A stretch of DNA of 64,000 bases, from NCBI RefSeq assembly GCF_002950945.1, contig NZ_CP012673.1, positions 1,302,001-1,366,000 on the forward strand, in the 5' to 3' direction. Made by a program: the position numbers and the translations under genes. Source of the DNA: Sorangium cellulosum (lineage in GTDB: Bacteria > Myxococcota_A > Polyangia > Polyangiales > Polyangiaceae). Position 1 is the first letter of the stretch; every line of letters begins with the position of its first letter. A model generated the notes under the pieces. The model was given only the letters and a program-made list of their open reading frames with translations. It ran no database searches and was not told the DNA's origin. This document shows positions 44,152-53,551 of this stretch, one piece after another.

Positions 44152-45105
44152 TCACTCCGTGCACCCGATCCGCTCGTCGTCGAGCGCGACGTCGTCGACC
44201 CACGCGGTGAACCCCGGCGGCGCGCTCTGGTAGTTGTTCCATCCGATCCGGACCTCGCTGAACACGTCCGGGATCTCCGAGCCCGCGTAGTTGCCCGGCC
44301 CGTTGGCGATGCTGATCTGGTCGAGGAGCACGCCGTCCAGGTAGAAGTCGTAGCTCTGCGTCGGCCCATCGATGTGCCACTCGACGCAGTGCCACTTGTC
44401 CTCGTAGTACCAGTCGTACGTGCTGACCTTGCCGAACTCCTCCCCCTGGGGCTGCACGTTGTACAGGTACTGGATGTGCGACCCGTTGCCGTCGTTGTCC
44501 CAGCCGTCCTTGTCTTCCTTCACGGTGTCCACGACGCGGACCTCCTCGGGACCCCGCGTGGGGCCGTCGCCGTACAGCGCCACGATCGTCGAATGCACGA
44601 ACGCGTCGGGCACCGGGAGCTGCACCCGGTAGCGGATCCGGCCCCAGTGCCCGCTCCCGAGCTGCGAGGCGTCATGGTAGATGCGCCGCTCCCCGTTCGG
44701 GACAGGGCCCATCTTGAGCGAGCGGCTGCCGCTCGCCGCCTGATCGTCGGCGACCGCGACCGGGTCGCCGTGTTTCGTCCAACCCTGCGGAACGCCGCCG
44801 ACCTCGGTGTCCTCGAAGTCCTCGCAGAGGATGTATCTGCCGGACGCGCAGCCAGACCCGCCGGGACCGTCGCCGCCAGCGCCGCCTTGCCCACCCCCGC
44901 CCGATGAGCTGCTCGTGGCGCCGCCGCCGGTGCCGCCGCTGCTGCTGGTGCTCGCCGTCGTGCCGGTGCTGCCGGTGCTGCCCGTGCTGGCTCCACCCCC
45001 GCTCCCGTCGCCTCCACCGGAGCTCGAATCCGAGGGGGATGAGCCGCAACCCCCTTGTGATGCCGCGAAGACAAGCGCAATAGCCCAAGAAAGAACACGA
45101 ACCAT
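44152..45105 (-). CDS. Lipoprotein with jelly-roll (polysaccharide lyase / lectin-like) domain
   Basis: 317 residues. Lipobox AASQGGC about 20 residues in, then a long Ser/Gly/Thr linker (about 22-83) typical of myxobacterial surface lipoproteins. The C-terminal 230 residues begin CASGRYILCEDFEDTEVGGVP and contain paired strands and aromatic residues (WHCVEWHIDG, YDFYLDGVLLDQI, FSEVRIGWNNYQ, FTAWVDDVALDDERIGC). This pattern fits a concanavalin-like jelly roll as in alginate or glucuronan lyases and laminin-G modules. Catalytic residues cannot be assigned. It is convergent with the double-receiver gene (20 bp between stops). Confidence 0.75.
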   Translation of the reverse strand: MVRVLSWAIALVFAASQGGCGSSPSDSSSGGGDGSGGGASTGSTGSTGTTASTSSSGGTGGGATSSSSGGGGQGGAGGDGPGGSGCASGRYILCEDFEDTEVGGVPQGWTKHGDPVAVADDQAASGSRSLKMGPVPNGERRIYHDASQLGSGHWGRIRYRVQLPVPDAFVHSTIVALYGDGPTRGPEEVRVVDTVKEDKDGWDNDGNGSHIQYLYNVQPQGEEFGKVSTYDWYYEDKWHCVEWHIDGPTQSYDFYLDGVLLDQISIANGPGNYAGSEIPDVFSEVRIGWNNYQSAPPGFTAWVDDVALDDERIGCTE

Positions 45106-45180
45106 AGTCTATCTCCAGCTCTCTGGGTAAGCACCCAGGTTGCCTTTGCCGCGGGGTGGTACTTTTTTGATAAGGCGATG

Positions 45181-45582
45181 TCAAGGATCGACGACGGTCA
45201 CCGAGAACGCGAGGTCGCCGTCGTCTGAGCTGATCTGGAGGGTGGTGCTCCCCGCCTTGCCGCCGACGATCACGAAGACGGCGCGCGGCTTGCCGGTCGG
45301 GAGGGCGCCGTTGCCGTGGTCGCGCGAGAGCAGGTCGACGTAAGCAGGGAAGACGCTCGCGATGTTCGGGTCGTCGATCTCGGCGGCCGCGGCGGCGCAC
45401 GGAGCGCCCTGGAAGGTACACTCGAAGCCGAGGGCGATGCCGCGGGTGAGCTCCACGGTCTCTTCGTCGTTGTCGAGCTCGGCCACGGCGCCGGGCGGGG
45501 GCACGGTCACCGCGCCCAGATCGGGCGAGCACGCGGTCATCAGCGCAGCGCACGAGAGCGCGACTCCCAGAACGAGGCGCAT
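45181..45582 (-). CDS. Small hypothetical lipoprotein
   Basis: 133 residues. Signal peptide and lipobox: MRLVLGVALSCAALMTACS. The rest (LTRGIALGFECTFQGAPCAA, STTLQISSDDGDLAFSVTVVDP) is a small beta-rich domain with two Cys, resembling a bacterial Ig-like module at its C-terminus. Its ATG overlaps the stop of the upstream lipoprotein gene (TGATG), so the two are coupled and probably interact. Function unknown. Confidence 0.75.
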   Translation of the reverse strand: MRLVLGVALSCAALMTACSPDLGAVTVPPPGAVAELDNDEETVELTRGIALGFECTFQGAPCAAAAAEIDDPNIASVFPAYVDLLSRDHGNGALPTGKPRAVFVIVGGKAGSTTLQISSDDGDLAFSVTVVDP

Positions 45583-46229
45583 CACGGCAGCACCTCCAGC
45601 TCGAGCGTGGTGGTGAGGTCGAGCGCGCGGACCTCGACGGTGGTCGCGCCGGCCGCGCGGGCGACGAGGCGCCGCCGGTGGAGCGCGCCCTCGTCGAGGA
45701 TCTGCACGACCTCCGGGTCCGAGGTCCACGTGGCGTCGGCCTCGCCGAGCAAGCGCTGAGGCCCGCGGTAGGGCTCCGCCGAGACGACCAGCTCGTCGCC
45801 GACGAGCAGCTGAATGCGACCGGGGAGATCGCCTGGGTCGAGGCCCCCGCCGTCATGGCGATGGAGGAAGAGCGCGTCCGGGGTCTCGACCCAGACGTGA
45901 AAGAAGTCGACGACGATGCCGCCGGTCATGACCAGCAGCGAGGCGACGCCCGGCGCGATGCCGTCGAGGCGGACGCCGCGCACGGTGAACACGCCGTCGT
46001 CCCCTGACAGGAACGTCAGGGGCGGGGAGGCGCTGCCCTGCGAGGCGACGGAGATGTCGACCGGCAGCGACGCGCCCGTCGCGATGGGCGCGTCGAGCCC
46101 GGACACGGCGCAGACGAGATCCGTCGGGGAGCACTGCGCGCTCGCCTGCGTCTGACCCAGGGCGCCCGACGAGCCCTGGGCACAGCCGGCGAGGAGCGGA
46201 AGGAAAATCAGAGAGAGCGGCCATCGCAT
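45582..46229 (-). CDS. Hypothetical lipoprotein with Ig-like repeats
   Basis: 215 residues. MRWPLSLIFLPLLAGCAQG is a lipoprotein signal. The mature part has two beta-rich segments suggesting Ig-like (BIG) modules (LTFLSGDDGVFTVRGVRLDGIAPGVASL; TWTSDPEVVQILDEG... TTTLELEVLP). The ATG at 46229 gives a clean signal; an in-frame TTG six codons upstream is less likely. Coupled to the next small lipoprotein. Function unknown. Confidence 0.75.
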   Translation of the reverse strand: MRWPLSLIFLPLLAGCAQGSSGALGQTQASAQCSPTDLVCAVSGLDAPIATGASLPVDISVASQGSASPPLTFLSGDDGVFTVRGVRLDGIAPGVASLLVMTGGIVVDFFHVWVETPDALFLHRHDGGGLDPGDLPGRIQLLVGDELVVSAEPYRGPQRLLGEADATWTSDPEVVQILDEGALHRRRLVARAAGATTVEVRALDLTTTLELEVLP

Positions 46230-46326
46230 GCGGGCGCGGAAAAGCAACCGGCATGCCCGACCGGGGGGACGTTCGCCAATGCGTCGCAGCGGCCGGTGAC
46301 GGACACGTGGAGGCCGGGGAGCCGCG

Positions 46327-47430
46327 TCAGTCGAGCTCGGTTCCCGGAGCGGCCGTCATCGAGGCGCGCAGGTAGTTGATCGGCATGTGGTCCCCCCAGG
46401 AGAAGGGCAGGCGCAGCCAGCTGATCGGCGATATCTGCTGCGTGAGCCACGCCGCGACGCCGAGGGTGTTGCTCAGCCCGACCGTGATCGCCTGTCGCAC
46501 CGGCTTCGGCTCGTATTCCCAGCCCGTGTCCCCCGAGTTGTACTGCCGCCCCAGGTGCACATAGCCACCGATCGTGAACGGCGGCATGCGCGGCACGATG
46601 TCGCGCCCGTAGACATGACGGAACAGCCGCTTCCCGACCGTGTTCTCGTACTCCAGCGCGAACGTCCTGTCGCCCACCATCGGCTGCCCGTACGTGTAGA
46701 CGCCGCGCACCGCCTGTCGCAGGTCGGCGAGATCGTCGTCCCACTCGATGAGCACCGCCGCGATCACGGCGAGCGCGGCGCCCAGGCTGTGGCCGGTGAT
46801 GTACAGGGCCTCCAGCCCGCCTCCGTCCTCCAGGGCCGCGACGTCGCCCTGCGCGGGAGAGCCCTCGCCGTGCCCGGCGGCGCGCGCGCCACCGGGGCAC
46901 GGCGTCACCCACTGGCGCTCCAGCTCCCCCAGCTGCTGGCAGAGATCCCGCCCCGCGTGCAGCCCCTTGAGCAGGTGTTTCAGCGGCTCCCACATCGCGC
47001 GGACCGCGTGGTAGAAGCCGCCATGGACGCGCCCCGCGGTGGGCAAAGGGCTCATCCTGGTGCTCGCGTCCGTCAGCCAGTTGATCGCGTTGCGCGGCTC
47101 CGTCCCCCGGAAGGAGAGGATCGCGACCTTCCTGTCAGGGCTCTGGACCAGGAACGCCGAGGTGTTCACGAGCAGCGCATCGTTGGCCATCGCGAGCGAC
47201 GCGGCGTGGGCGCCCAGCAGCCCGCGGCGCGCCATCACGCCGGCGAACGTGCGGACGTTCGAGTACGTCCATGTCGACGTGAAGGCGAGCACCTTGGCGA
47301 TCTCCCGGTCGTACTCTCCCGCCTGGGTCCGCGCGAGGCGGGCGAACGCGCTCGGATAACGTCGCTCCAGGTCTTCCGACCGCGCGCCGCCCTGCCCGAG
47401 GCCCGCTGAAAAGATTCCTTCGATGAGCAT
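46327..47430 (-). CDS. Class 3 lipase (alpha/beta hydrolase)
   Basis: 367 residues, lipase_3 family. Nucleophile elbow YITGHSLGAAL with Ser215, preceded by VAILSFRGTEPRNAINWLTD (about 102-121), the conserved strand and oxyanion region of fungal-type lipases. The acid is probably the Asp in YGRDIVPRMPP and the base the His in WGDHMPINYL. No clear signal peptide (MLIEGIFSAGLGQGG), so export is uncertain. It follows the diheme cytochrome gene on the same strand after about 90 bp; a functional link is not evident. Confidence 0.88.
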   Translation of the reverse strand: MLIEGIFSAGLGQGGARSEDLERRYPSAFARLARTQAGEYDREIAKVLAFTSTWTYSNVRTFAGVMARRGLLGAHAASLAMANDALLVNTSAFLVQSPDRKVAILSFRGTEPRNAINWLTDASTRMSPLPTAGRVHGGFYHAVRAMWEPLKHLLKGLHAGRDLCQQLGELERQWVTPCPGGARAAGHGEGSPAQGDVAALEDGGGLEALYITGHSLGAALAVIAAVLIEWDDDLADLRQAVRGVYTYGQPMVGDRTFALEYENTVGKRLFRHVYGRDIVPRMPPFTIGGYVHLGRQYNSGDTGWEYEPKPVRQAITVGLSNTLGVAAWLTQQISPISWLRLPFSWGDHMPINYLRASMTAAPGTELD

Positions 47431-47523
47431 CGCTCCTCCCTTCGATCCGCTGGAATTGACGTGGGCGGCGCGGGCGCGCCCGGGCGCGCCGGCCGCCCCG
47501 GGCGCGCGCCGGCTGCGCCGCTC

Positions 47524-48999
47524 TCAGAGCGTCTTCAGGTATTCGATAATGGCCATCTTGTCGTCGCGCGAGAGCCCGGCGCCGTAGGTGTGCCCCTGAT
47601 TTCCATTCCCGGGCTCGCTCGTGTCGTACCGGGAGAGCAGCCCCTTGCGCGCCAGCTCCGCCGCGTCCGGGGCGTCGTGGACGAACCCGCCCCGCTTGCG
47701 GTCCACCACGTCGAGGCCGCGGTAGAACACCCTGGGGCGCTCCGCCGGCGTCAGGAGGTGCCACAGCGTGGGCACGGACCCGTTGTGCAGGTAAGGCCCG
47801 GTGGCCCAGAGGCCGTGGAGCGGGGTCGCGAGGTAACCTGTCGTGCTCCTGAAACGATCGAAGTCGAGCTCTGTCCCCTCGGCGTAGCGGTTGTAGGCGT
47901 CCGCCGCCTCCGGCGTCCACATCTGCACGCGGAACGGGTCGGTGCGGAGCTCCTTCTCGTCGACCGGGATGACGGTCCGGTAGCGGGTCCCCCCGACGTC
48001 GTGGCACTCGGCGCAGCCGGCGCTCACGTAGACGCGGCGGCCCTCGTCGGCGAGCGCGCGGTCGACGGCATACGGATACTGGGGCGCCGCCGCGCGGGTC
48101 ATCCAGCGCTCGAGCCGCCGGATGTGCTCGGACTCGAACGACGACGGCGTGGCGCCGTCGCCGAGCGCGGAGCTGTCCGCGACCTCGCGCAGCGAGTCGT
48201 TGAGCCCGTCCCAGTGGTAGCTGTAGTTGCCCTGGACCGACGGGGTCATCTCCCAGATCGGCTGCATGTCCGCGACCCCGATGGTCTCGTCGAGCGGCAG
48301 GTTCAGCATGTGGAACTTGACCGGATTGAACGGCTCGATCCTCCCCCGGCCCCAGCGCGGCCGGCGGTGGCCCACGGAGGGGAGATACGCGTCCATCCAG
48401 GCCGTCATCTGGTCCCGCTGCTGGAGCAGCGCCTGCCGTGTCCGCGGGACGAGGAGGTGACGGTAGATCTGCTCGTCGACCCAGGAGAGCTTGTCGGTCC
48501 GGCGGATCGCCTCGACGACGCCGTCGGGGGTGAAGCGGGGGTCGCCGGCGCACGCCCACAGAAAGCGGGTGTACCCCTCGACGTCGAGCTGGCCCGAGGT
48601 GGCGCCGAGGAGGATCTGGGGCGCGGCGCCCGGCTCGTCGCGGACCGTGGACACGTGGCAGAAGGCGCAGTTGATCGCGGCGCGCTGGAACCCGATGGTC
48701 CTCACGGAGATGCCGATCGGCACGTCGCGGCCCTCGTAGACCATCCCGAGCGACGCATAGCCGCCGGGGCCCGGGAGGTGCTGCGGGCAGAGCTCGGGGA
48801 GCGCCTTCCAGAGGAGGTACGGCATGCCCGTGTTCCCCTCGTTGGCGATCGACCCGTATTTGAAATTCTCGTCGTCGTCCGCGTAGCTCACTCGTACGTC
48901 GCGGAAGAACTTGTACCAGACGAAGAAGCCGATGATCCCGCCGAGGAGGAGCATGCCTCCGAGGATCCTCCGGACCACCTTGCGATTGATCTTGCGCAT
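47524..48999 (-). CDS. Membrane-anchored diheme cytochrome c (MauG/RoxA-like superfamily), copy B
   Basis: 491 residues. N-terminal anchor helix at about 10-28 (ILGGMLLLGGIIGFFVWY), then a periplasmic domain with two CxxCH heme sites: NCAFCHVS (111-115) and AGCAECHDVG (329-333). Segments FKYGSIANEG, YSYHWDGLNDSL, ATGPYLHNGSVPTLWHLL and a C-terminal KMAIIEYLKTL are shared with copy A at 50184-51680. The layout recalls diheme peroxidases and the RoxA rubber oxygenases, but this is longer than peroxidases and shorter than RoxA. Substrate unknown. It follows a small membrane protein gene by 33 bp. Confidence 0.85.
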   Translation of the reverse strand: MRKINRKVVRRILGGMLLLGGIIGFFVWYKFFRDVRVSYADDDENFKYGSIANEGNTGMPYLLWKALPELCPQHLPGPGGYASLGMVYEGRDVPIGISVRTIGFQRAAINCAFCHVSTVRDEPGAAPQILLGATSGQLDVEGYTRFLWACAGDPRFTPDGVVEAIRRTDKLSWVDEQIYRHLLVPRTRQALLQQRDQMTAWMDAYLPSVGHRRPRWGRGRIEPFNPVKFHMLNLPLDETIGVADMQPIWEMTPSVQGNYSYHWDGLNDSLREVADSSALGDGATPSSFESEHIRRLERWMTRAAAPQYPYAVDRALADEGRRVYVSAGCAECHDVGGTRYRTVIPVDEKELRTDPFRVQMWTPEAADAYNRYAEGTELDFDRFRSTTGYLATPLHGLWATGPYLHNGSVPTLWHLLTPAERPRVFYRGLDVVDRKRGGFVHDAPDAAELARKGLLSRYDTSEPGNGNQGHTYGAGLSRDDKMAIIEYLKTL

Positions 49000-49032
49000 A
49001 TCGTCACCTCCCGCGACATCGACGTTGAACGC

Positions 49033-49446
49033 TCACCTGGCAGGACGGAGCGCCAGGTGAAGCAGGATGAGCTCGGGCACCGCGAACGAGAGATCGAGGA
49101 CCCCGAAGAGCGCGAATTGCTCGCGGAAGGGCGTGGCGAGGAAGAAGGTCGCCCCCGCGAAGCGCGCGCCCACCGCGAGCCACGCGCTCTCCCGGTTGCG
49201 GCGCGGATCCCTGGCGCCGGGGATGTAAGCGAGCGACAGGAGGCTGAGCAGGAGGGCCGCGAAGTTCGGCCACATCGTGCCTGCCGTCTGCTGGACCTGA
49301 AGCGCGGAGAGGAGCGCCTCCGGAGATACGATGGCGGGCAGCGCCAGCGCGAGGTTGACCGCGACGCCGAGCAGCACGACGCGGCCGAACCACAGAGAAA
49401 ACCGATTCGTTGCAGGCGCGGAGGCCTGCTCCAGATGATCCGTCAT
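49033..49446 (-). CDS. Small four-helix membrane protein, copy B
   Basis: 137 residues from MTDHLEQAS. Four hydrophobic segments (FGRVVLLGVAVNLALALPAIV, MWPNFAALLLSLLSLAYIPGA, AWLAVGARFAGATFFLATPF, FGVLDLSFAVPELILLHLAL). It shares layout and residues (ALAxPAxxxPExLxSAL, several W/F positions) with the protein encoded at 49729-50154. It lies immediately upstream of the copy B cytochrome and probably forms its membrane partner. No family recognised. Confidence 0.75.
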   Translation of the reverse strand: MTDHLEQASAPATNRFSLWFGRVVLLGVAVNLALALPAIVSPEALLSALQVQQTAGTMWPNFAALLLSLLSLAYIPGARDPRRNRESAWLAVGARFAGATFFLATPFREQFALFGVLDLSFAVPELILLHLALRPAR

Positions 49447-49728
49447 GATCCCCCCGGTCCGCGCGGGCGCGCCTCGATGCGCTGCGCGTGCATGATGGGC
49501 GCGCGCCGCCATGCAGGACGTGCATGCCGTGTCCGCGCGCCGCTCTGGTCGACATGGGAGCGCCGCGCTGACAGCAGCCCGCGGAGTCCCACCTCATTGT
49601 GCGGCGCAGCCCCCGCGACCGCAAGGAGCCCCGAGGTGGTCGCGGACTGGCTGTCTGGGGAGCGGCTGTGTCGCGGCCGCGGCGGACCGCGGCCGCGCGA
49701 GGCGCGCCGTGACCGCATCGACGTGACG

Positions 49729-50154
49729 TCACCGCGCGCGGAGGTGCTCGCGCCGCAGGACCGCGACGTAGAGCGCGGCCTGGAGGAGGCCGAGCGAGCC
49801 CTCGAGGTAGGCGAACACGAGGTAGGCCCTCGAGTAGTCGGCGAACGTCACCGCCCAGTACCAGAAGAGGCCGAGGAGCAGCCGCGAGGTGATGGCCGCG
49901 GCGGTGAGGTAGCGGTCCCGGAGCGGGCTCACGAGCGCAGGGAGGTACATGCTGGCGAGCAGGAGCTGCATCACCCCGAAGCCCCGCTGCCAGATGTCCG
50001 CCTTGAAGGACAGGATCTGCGGCAGGTAGAGCGCGGAGGCGAGCGACTCCGGCGCCAGCACGGCGGGTATGGCCAGCGCGGCGTCGACGGCGATTCCGAG
50101 CGCGACGAGGACCTGGAGCGCCCTCGTGTACATGTGATCGGCGCGTGTACTCAT
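49729..50154 (-). CDS. Small four-helix membrane protein, copy A
   Basis: 141 residues from MSTRADHMYTRALQ. Four hydrophobic segments (ALQVLVALGIAVDAALAIPAVL, FGVMQLLLASMYLPALVSPL, TAAAITSRLLLGLFWYWAVTF, YLEGSLGLLQAALYVAVL), paralogous to copy B. GGGGGAT precedes the ATG. It starts 29 bp after the stop of the copy A cytochrome, so cytochrome and membrane protein are probably co-transcribed. Family unknown. Confidence 0.75.
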   Translation of the reverse strand: MSTRADHMYTRALQVLVALGIAVDAALAIPAVLAPESLASALYLPQILSFKADIWQRGFGVMQLLLASMYLPALVSPLRDRYLTAAAITSRLLLGLFWYWAVTFADYSRAYLVFAYLEGSLGLLQAALYVAVLRREHLRAR

Positions 50155-50183
50155 GGTGGATCCCCCTTCTTGGATGACGGCTC

Positions 50184-51680
50184 CTAGAACGTCTTGAGAT
50201 ACTCGATGAGCGCCCATTTATCGCTGTCGCTCAGCTCCGTCCCGTAGCGCGCCCCCGTGTGGCCCTGGCTGCTGTTGCCAGGGAGCGATGTATCGAACAG
50301 GAACGCTCCCCGGCCGTCGATCTCGCGGACGTCGACCCGGAAGCCGACCCGGACGGGGTCGTACACGTCGTGGCCCCGGTAAAAGCTCGCGGGCCGCCGC
50401 TCGGCCGGCGTGAGCAGATCCCACAGCGTCGGGACCGAGCCGTTGTGCAGGTAGGGCGCGCGCGCCCAGATGCCGTCGAGCGGCTGGTTGGCGTAGCCCT
50501 TCGTCTTCTGGAAGTGCCTGAACTCCCAGTCGTACCCCCGGTCGTAGCGGACCTGGAGCTGCCTCAACGTCCGCGTGTACGAGTTCAGGCGGTGCTCGTC
50601 CGTCCCGATCTCCTCGATCGGCACGACCCTCCCGACGCCGGCCGCGCCGATGGAATGGCAGCTCGCGCAGTATTCCTCGTAGAGCACCTGCCCCTGCCTG
50701 AGCGTCGCCGGGTCCTCACCTCGCTTGAACGGGAACGCCGGCGGCGGGAGCCGGTCCAGCCACTCCTTGACCCGCCTGATCCTCGGCAGGTCCACGTCTT
50801 CTCGGGTGGCGCCGGCGCCGAACGCGGCGCTCACGTTGCGCTCCATGACCGAGGTGTTGTCCCCGTCCCAGTGCAGGTGCATCCCCTCGCGCGGCCCCTG
50901 GTTCCAGATGGAGGGGAAGTCGACGGTGCCGATCCGTTCCTCTGCGGAGAGATGGCCCTGGTAGTAATCTCCGAACTGGTTGGTCTTGTAGGGGTTGAAG
51001 GTGTCCACCCGCCCCGGGCCGAAGGGGGGGTTCAGGGGCGTGAACACGTACAGCCGGTCTCGCGCCCGGAGGAGGCCTCGCCTCATGTCCACGACCGCGC
51101 GGCGGTAGATCAGGCGCTCGGGCGGGAAGAGCGCGCCGTCCTTCTCCATCTCGTCGATCACGAGATCCGGCGTGAACCTGGCGTCCTCGGCGCAGTCGAA
51201 GAGGAACTCGAAATACGCTTGTAGATCGACCGTGTTGGCGGGCATGGCCAGGTAGCGCACCGGGGCGCTGTCCTCGGAGGCGCGAACGGAGCCGACGTGG
51301 CACACGGCGCAGTTCAGGCCGACCAGATCGACGCCCCGGCGGCGGACCGAGAACCCGATGGGCATCGGGCGGCCCGGCTCCTGGAGGAAGCCGAACGCGG
51401 CGTAGTCCCGTCCCCCAGAAGGCAGGTGCTCGTGGAACATGCGCGGCAGGATCTGCATCACGCGCAAGGGCAGGCCGTTTTGGGGGTTGTCGCCGCCGAT
51501 CGAGCCGTACTTGAAGTGATCCTCGATCCCCGTGTAGGTGACCGGCCGGTTCGGCGCGTACCGGGAGGAGAGGAGGAGGAACACCCCGAGCGCGGAGAGG
51601 GCGCCCCCGATCCCGTTCCTGAGCCTGCGCCAACGCCGGACCCCTTCTTCCGCGGGCCCTTCTGTGTGTTGGGTCGTCAT
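50184..51680 (-). CDS. Membrane-anchored diheme cytochrome c, copy A
   Basis: 498 residues from MTTQHTEGPAEEG. Membrane helix at about 22-38, heme sites NCAVCHVG (124-128) and EYCASCHSIG (about 346-350), HLHWDGDNTSV, RAPYLHNGSVPTLWDLLTP and a C-terminal KWALIEYLKTF. It aligns with copy B over its whole length. AGAAGGGTGACG precedes the ATG at 51680; a longer frame upstream is not cytochrome-like. Periplasmic electron transfer or oxidation of an unknown substrate; the gene is divergent from an OYE-family flavoenzyme. Confidence 0.85.
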   Translation of the reverse strand: MTTQHTEGPAEEGVRRWRRLRNGIGGALSALGVFLLLSSRYAPNRPVTYTGIEDHFKYGSIGGDNPQNGLPLRVMQILPRMFHEHLPSGGRDYAAFGFLQEPGRPMPIGFSVRRRGVDLVGLNCAVCHVGSVRASEDSAPVRYLAMPANTVDLQAYFEFLFDCAEDARFTPDLVIDEMEKDGALFPPERLIYRRAVVDMRRGLLRARDRLYVFTPLNPPFGPGRVDTFNPYKTNQFGDYYQGHLSAEERIGTVDFPSIWNQGPREGMHLHWDGDNTSVMERNVSAAFGAGATREDVDLPRIRRVKEWLDRLPPPAFPFKRGEDPATLRQGQVLYEEYCASCHSIGAAGVGRVVPIEEIGTDEHRLNSYTRTLRQLQVRYDRGYDWEFRHFQKTKGYANQPLDGIWARAPYLHNGSVPTLWDLLTPAERRPASFYRGHDVYDPVRVGFRVDVREIDGRGAFLFDTSLPGNSSQGHTGARYGTELSDSDKWALIEYLKTF

Positions 51681-52075
51681 GATCGTCACCCTTCTCTTCG
51701 TGCCGTCCTGCTGCTCCGGCTGACCGTGCGGGGCGGCCTGCGCACCGACGCGCGTCCACGAGCGAGCGGAAGCCAGAAACGGACCCACGGCCTGCGCGCC
51801 GTGAAGACTCACCGCGCCAGCAAGGGAGCAGGGGGGTCGAGCCGATAGCCCAGGGCGTCAACGGATGACATGGCAGGAAACGCTCTCACCATGGCAGCTC
51901 CGACGCCCGCGCGATGGCGCGCGCAGCCCCGAAGGAATATATCTACTTACCTCGGCGCAGCGCGCAAGGCCGCCTCCGGCGAACGCGGCCAAGGCACGCT
52001 GGACGATTCGCGCCGTCCATCGAAGACACCACGCCCACGCAGGACACCGCGGAATCCTAACTCTCCTGGTGCAGC
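51681..52075. other. 395-bp divergent intergenic region
   Basis: Separates the copy A cytochrome (minus) from the OYE-family gene (plus). No gene is seen. An AT-rich island near 51931-51950 (GGAATATATCTACTTACC) is the most promoter-like part, but no confident -35/-10 pair could be assigned for either direction. Confidence 0.5.
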
Positions 52076-53551
52076 ATGAAGCAGAACAACGCGAATGACG
52101 TCATCTTCCAAGAGCTGAAGTTCCGGAGCCTCACGGTCAAGAACCGCATCTTTCGATCGAGCATCTCCGGGCGCTTCGACAACTACGACGGCTCGGGCAC
52201 GTACGTCCGGATCAACTGGGAGGAGAAGTTCGCCGCAGGCGGAGTCGGTGCGATCATCTCCTCGTACGTGCCCGTCCACACCCGCGGGCGCATCCTCCCG
52301 AACTACGCGATGATCCACCACGACGGGACCATCCCGTTCTGGACCGCGCTGGGCGAGCGGATCCACCGCCACGACTGCAAATACATCCTGCAGCTCAGCC
52401 ACTCGGGACACCAGCAGGACGTCGGCGGCGTCGAGAACCTCCCCTTCGAGGCCCAGAGCTCGACGAGCAGGAAAGATCGATTTCACGGCTTCCCCAGCCG
52501 GGCCATGACCAAGGAGGAGATCCAGTACACCGTCCAGTGCTTCGCGGACGGGGCGAGGCGGGCGAAGGCCGCGGGGCTCGACGGCGTGGAGACGCACAGC
52601 GCCAACGGGTACCTGATCAACCAGTTCCTGAGCTCCGGCATCAACGACAGGAAGGATGAATACGGAGGCTCCGTCGAGAACCGCGCGCGTTTCCTGGTGG
52701 AGATCATCCGCGCCATCCGCCGGGCCGTGGGCGACGATTTCCACGTTCAGGCCAAGATCGGCGCGGTCGACTACAACGACGTGATGCCGTTCGAGCGGAA
52801 GGGGAACACCCTCGAGGATTCCATCGCGATCTGCCAGATGCTCGAGGAGGCGGGCGTCGACGCCATCCACGTCTCCTCCGGGAGCATGTTCCCGCACCCG
52901 AGGAACCCCGCCGGCGATTTCCCGCTCGAGGACGCGCGCCGCTGGTACGACGGCCTCCTGTCGAGCGGCACCCACACGATGCGCAACTACCTGATGTTCA
53001 GGTACCGGTTCCTTCGCCCGCTCTTCCGCCGCATGTGGTTCCGCCACCTGCCCGCGACGACGAGGATCGAGGGGATCAGCGTCGAGGAGGCGCGCGCGAT
53101 CAAGCGGCACGTCAAGGTGCCCGTCATGGTCACCGGCGGCTTCCAGACGGCATCGGTCATCGCGGAGGCCATCCGGAGCGGGGCGAGCGACGCGGTCACC
53201 ATCGCGAGGCCGCTCATCGCGAACAACAATCTCGTCAAGATGTTCGCGCGCGGGTTCGACCGTCCGCCCAACCCGTGCACGTACTGCAACAAGTGCCTGC
53301 TCAACGTGCTGGAGAACCCGCTCGCGTGTTACGACCTCGATCGCTACGAGGGCGACTACGCCAAGATGATGCAGGACGCGATGTCCGTCTATTACCCGTC
53401 GCCGTTCGCCACGAAGCCGCCTCCCTTCGCCGGCCTCGTCGCGCCCGAGTCGCCGGACGGGCCGCTCGTGCCGCTCGAGGCCCCGGACAGGGCGGCCGTG
53501 GACGGCGACACCCTGCGCCCCACCTACTACCGCGGCGAGCGCCACCGGTGA
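52076..53551 (+). CDS. OYE-family NADH:flavin oxidoreductase with Fe-S cysteines
   Basis: 491 residues. An Old Yellow Enzyme-type FMN TIM barrel (about 10-390): IFRSSISGRF, LSHSGHQQ, then ETHSANGYLINQFLSSGIN and YGGSVENRARFLVEI, then VTGGFQTASV and RPLIAN. After the barrel PCTYCNKCLLN, with a further Cys in PLACYD, gives the 4-Cys pattern of the 2,4-dienoyl-CoA reductase branch, which binds [4Fe-4S]. That branch's C-terminal FAD/NAD domain is missing; the tail is a short Pro-rich segment. The HxxH substrate motif reads HSANG, so one His is replaced. It probably reduces an activated alkene or oxidises a ring substrate; it could belong with the peptide cluster downstream. Confidence 0.88.
   Translation: MKQNNANDVIFQELKFRSLTVKNRIFRSSISGRFDNYDGSGTYVRINWEEKFAAGGVGAIISSYVPVHTRGRILPNYAMIHHDGTIPFWTALGERIHRHDCKYILQLSHSGHQQDVGGVENLPFEAQSSTSRKDRFHGFPSRAMTKEEIQYTVQCFADGARRAKAAGLDGVETHSANGYLINQFLSSGINDRKDEYGGSVENRARFLVEIIRAIRRAVGDDFHVQAKIGAVDYNDVMPFERKGNTLEDSIAICQMLEEAGVDAIHVSSGSMFPHPRNPAGDFPLEDARRWYDGLLSSGTHTMRNYLMFRYRFLRPLFRRMWFRHLPATTRIEGISVEEARAIKRHVKVPVMVTGGFQTASVIAEAIRSGASDAVTIARPLIANNNLVKMFARGFDRPPNPCTYCNKCLLNVLENPLACYDLDRYEGDYAKMMQDAMSVYYPSPFATKPPPFAGLVAPESPDGPLVPLEAPDRAAVDGDTLRPTYYRGERHR

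Noticed and set aside
47524..48999. A simple cytochrome c peroxidase
   Set aside because: Too long, membrane-anchored, and heme spacing and HWDG/LHNGSVP segments fit the wider MauG/RoxA-like group better; no sure enzyme name can be given.
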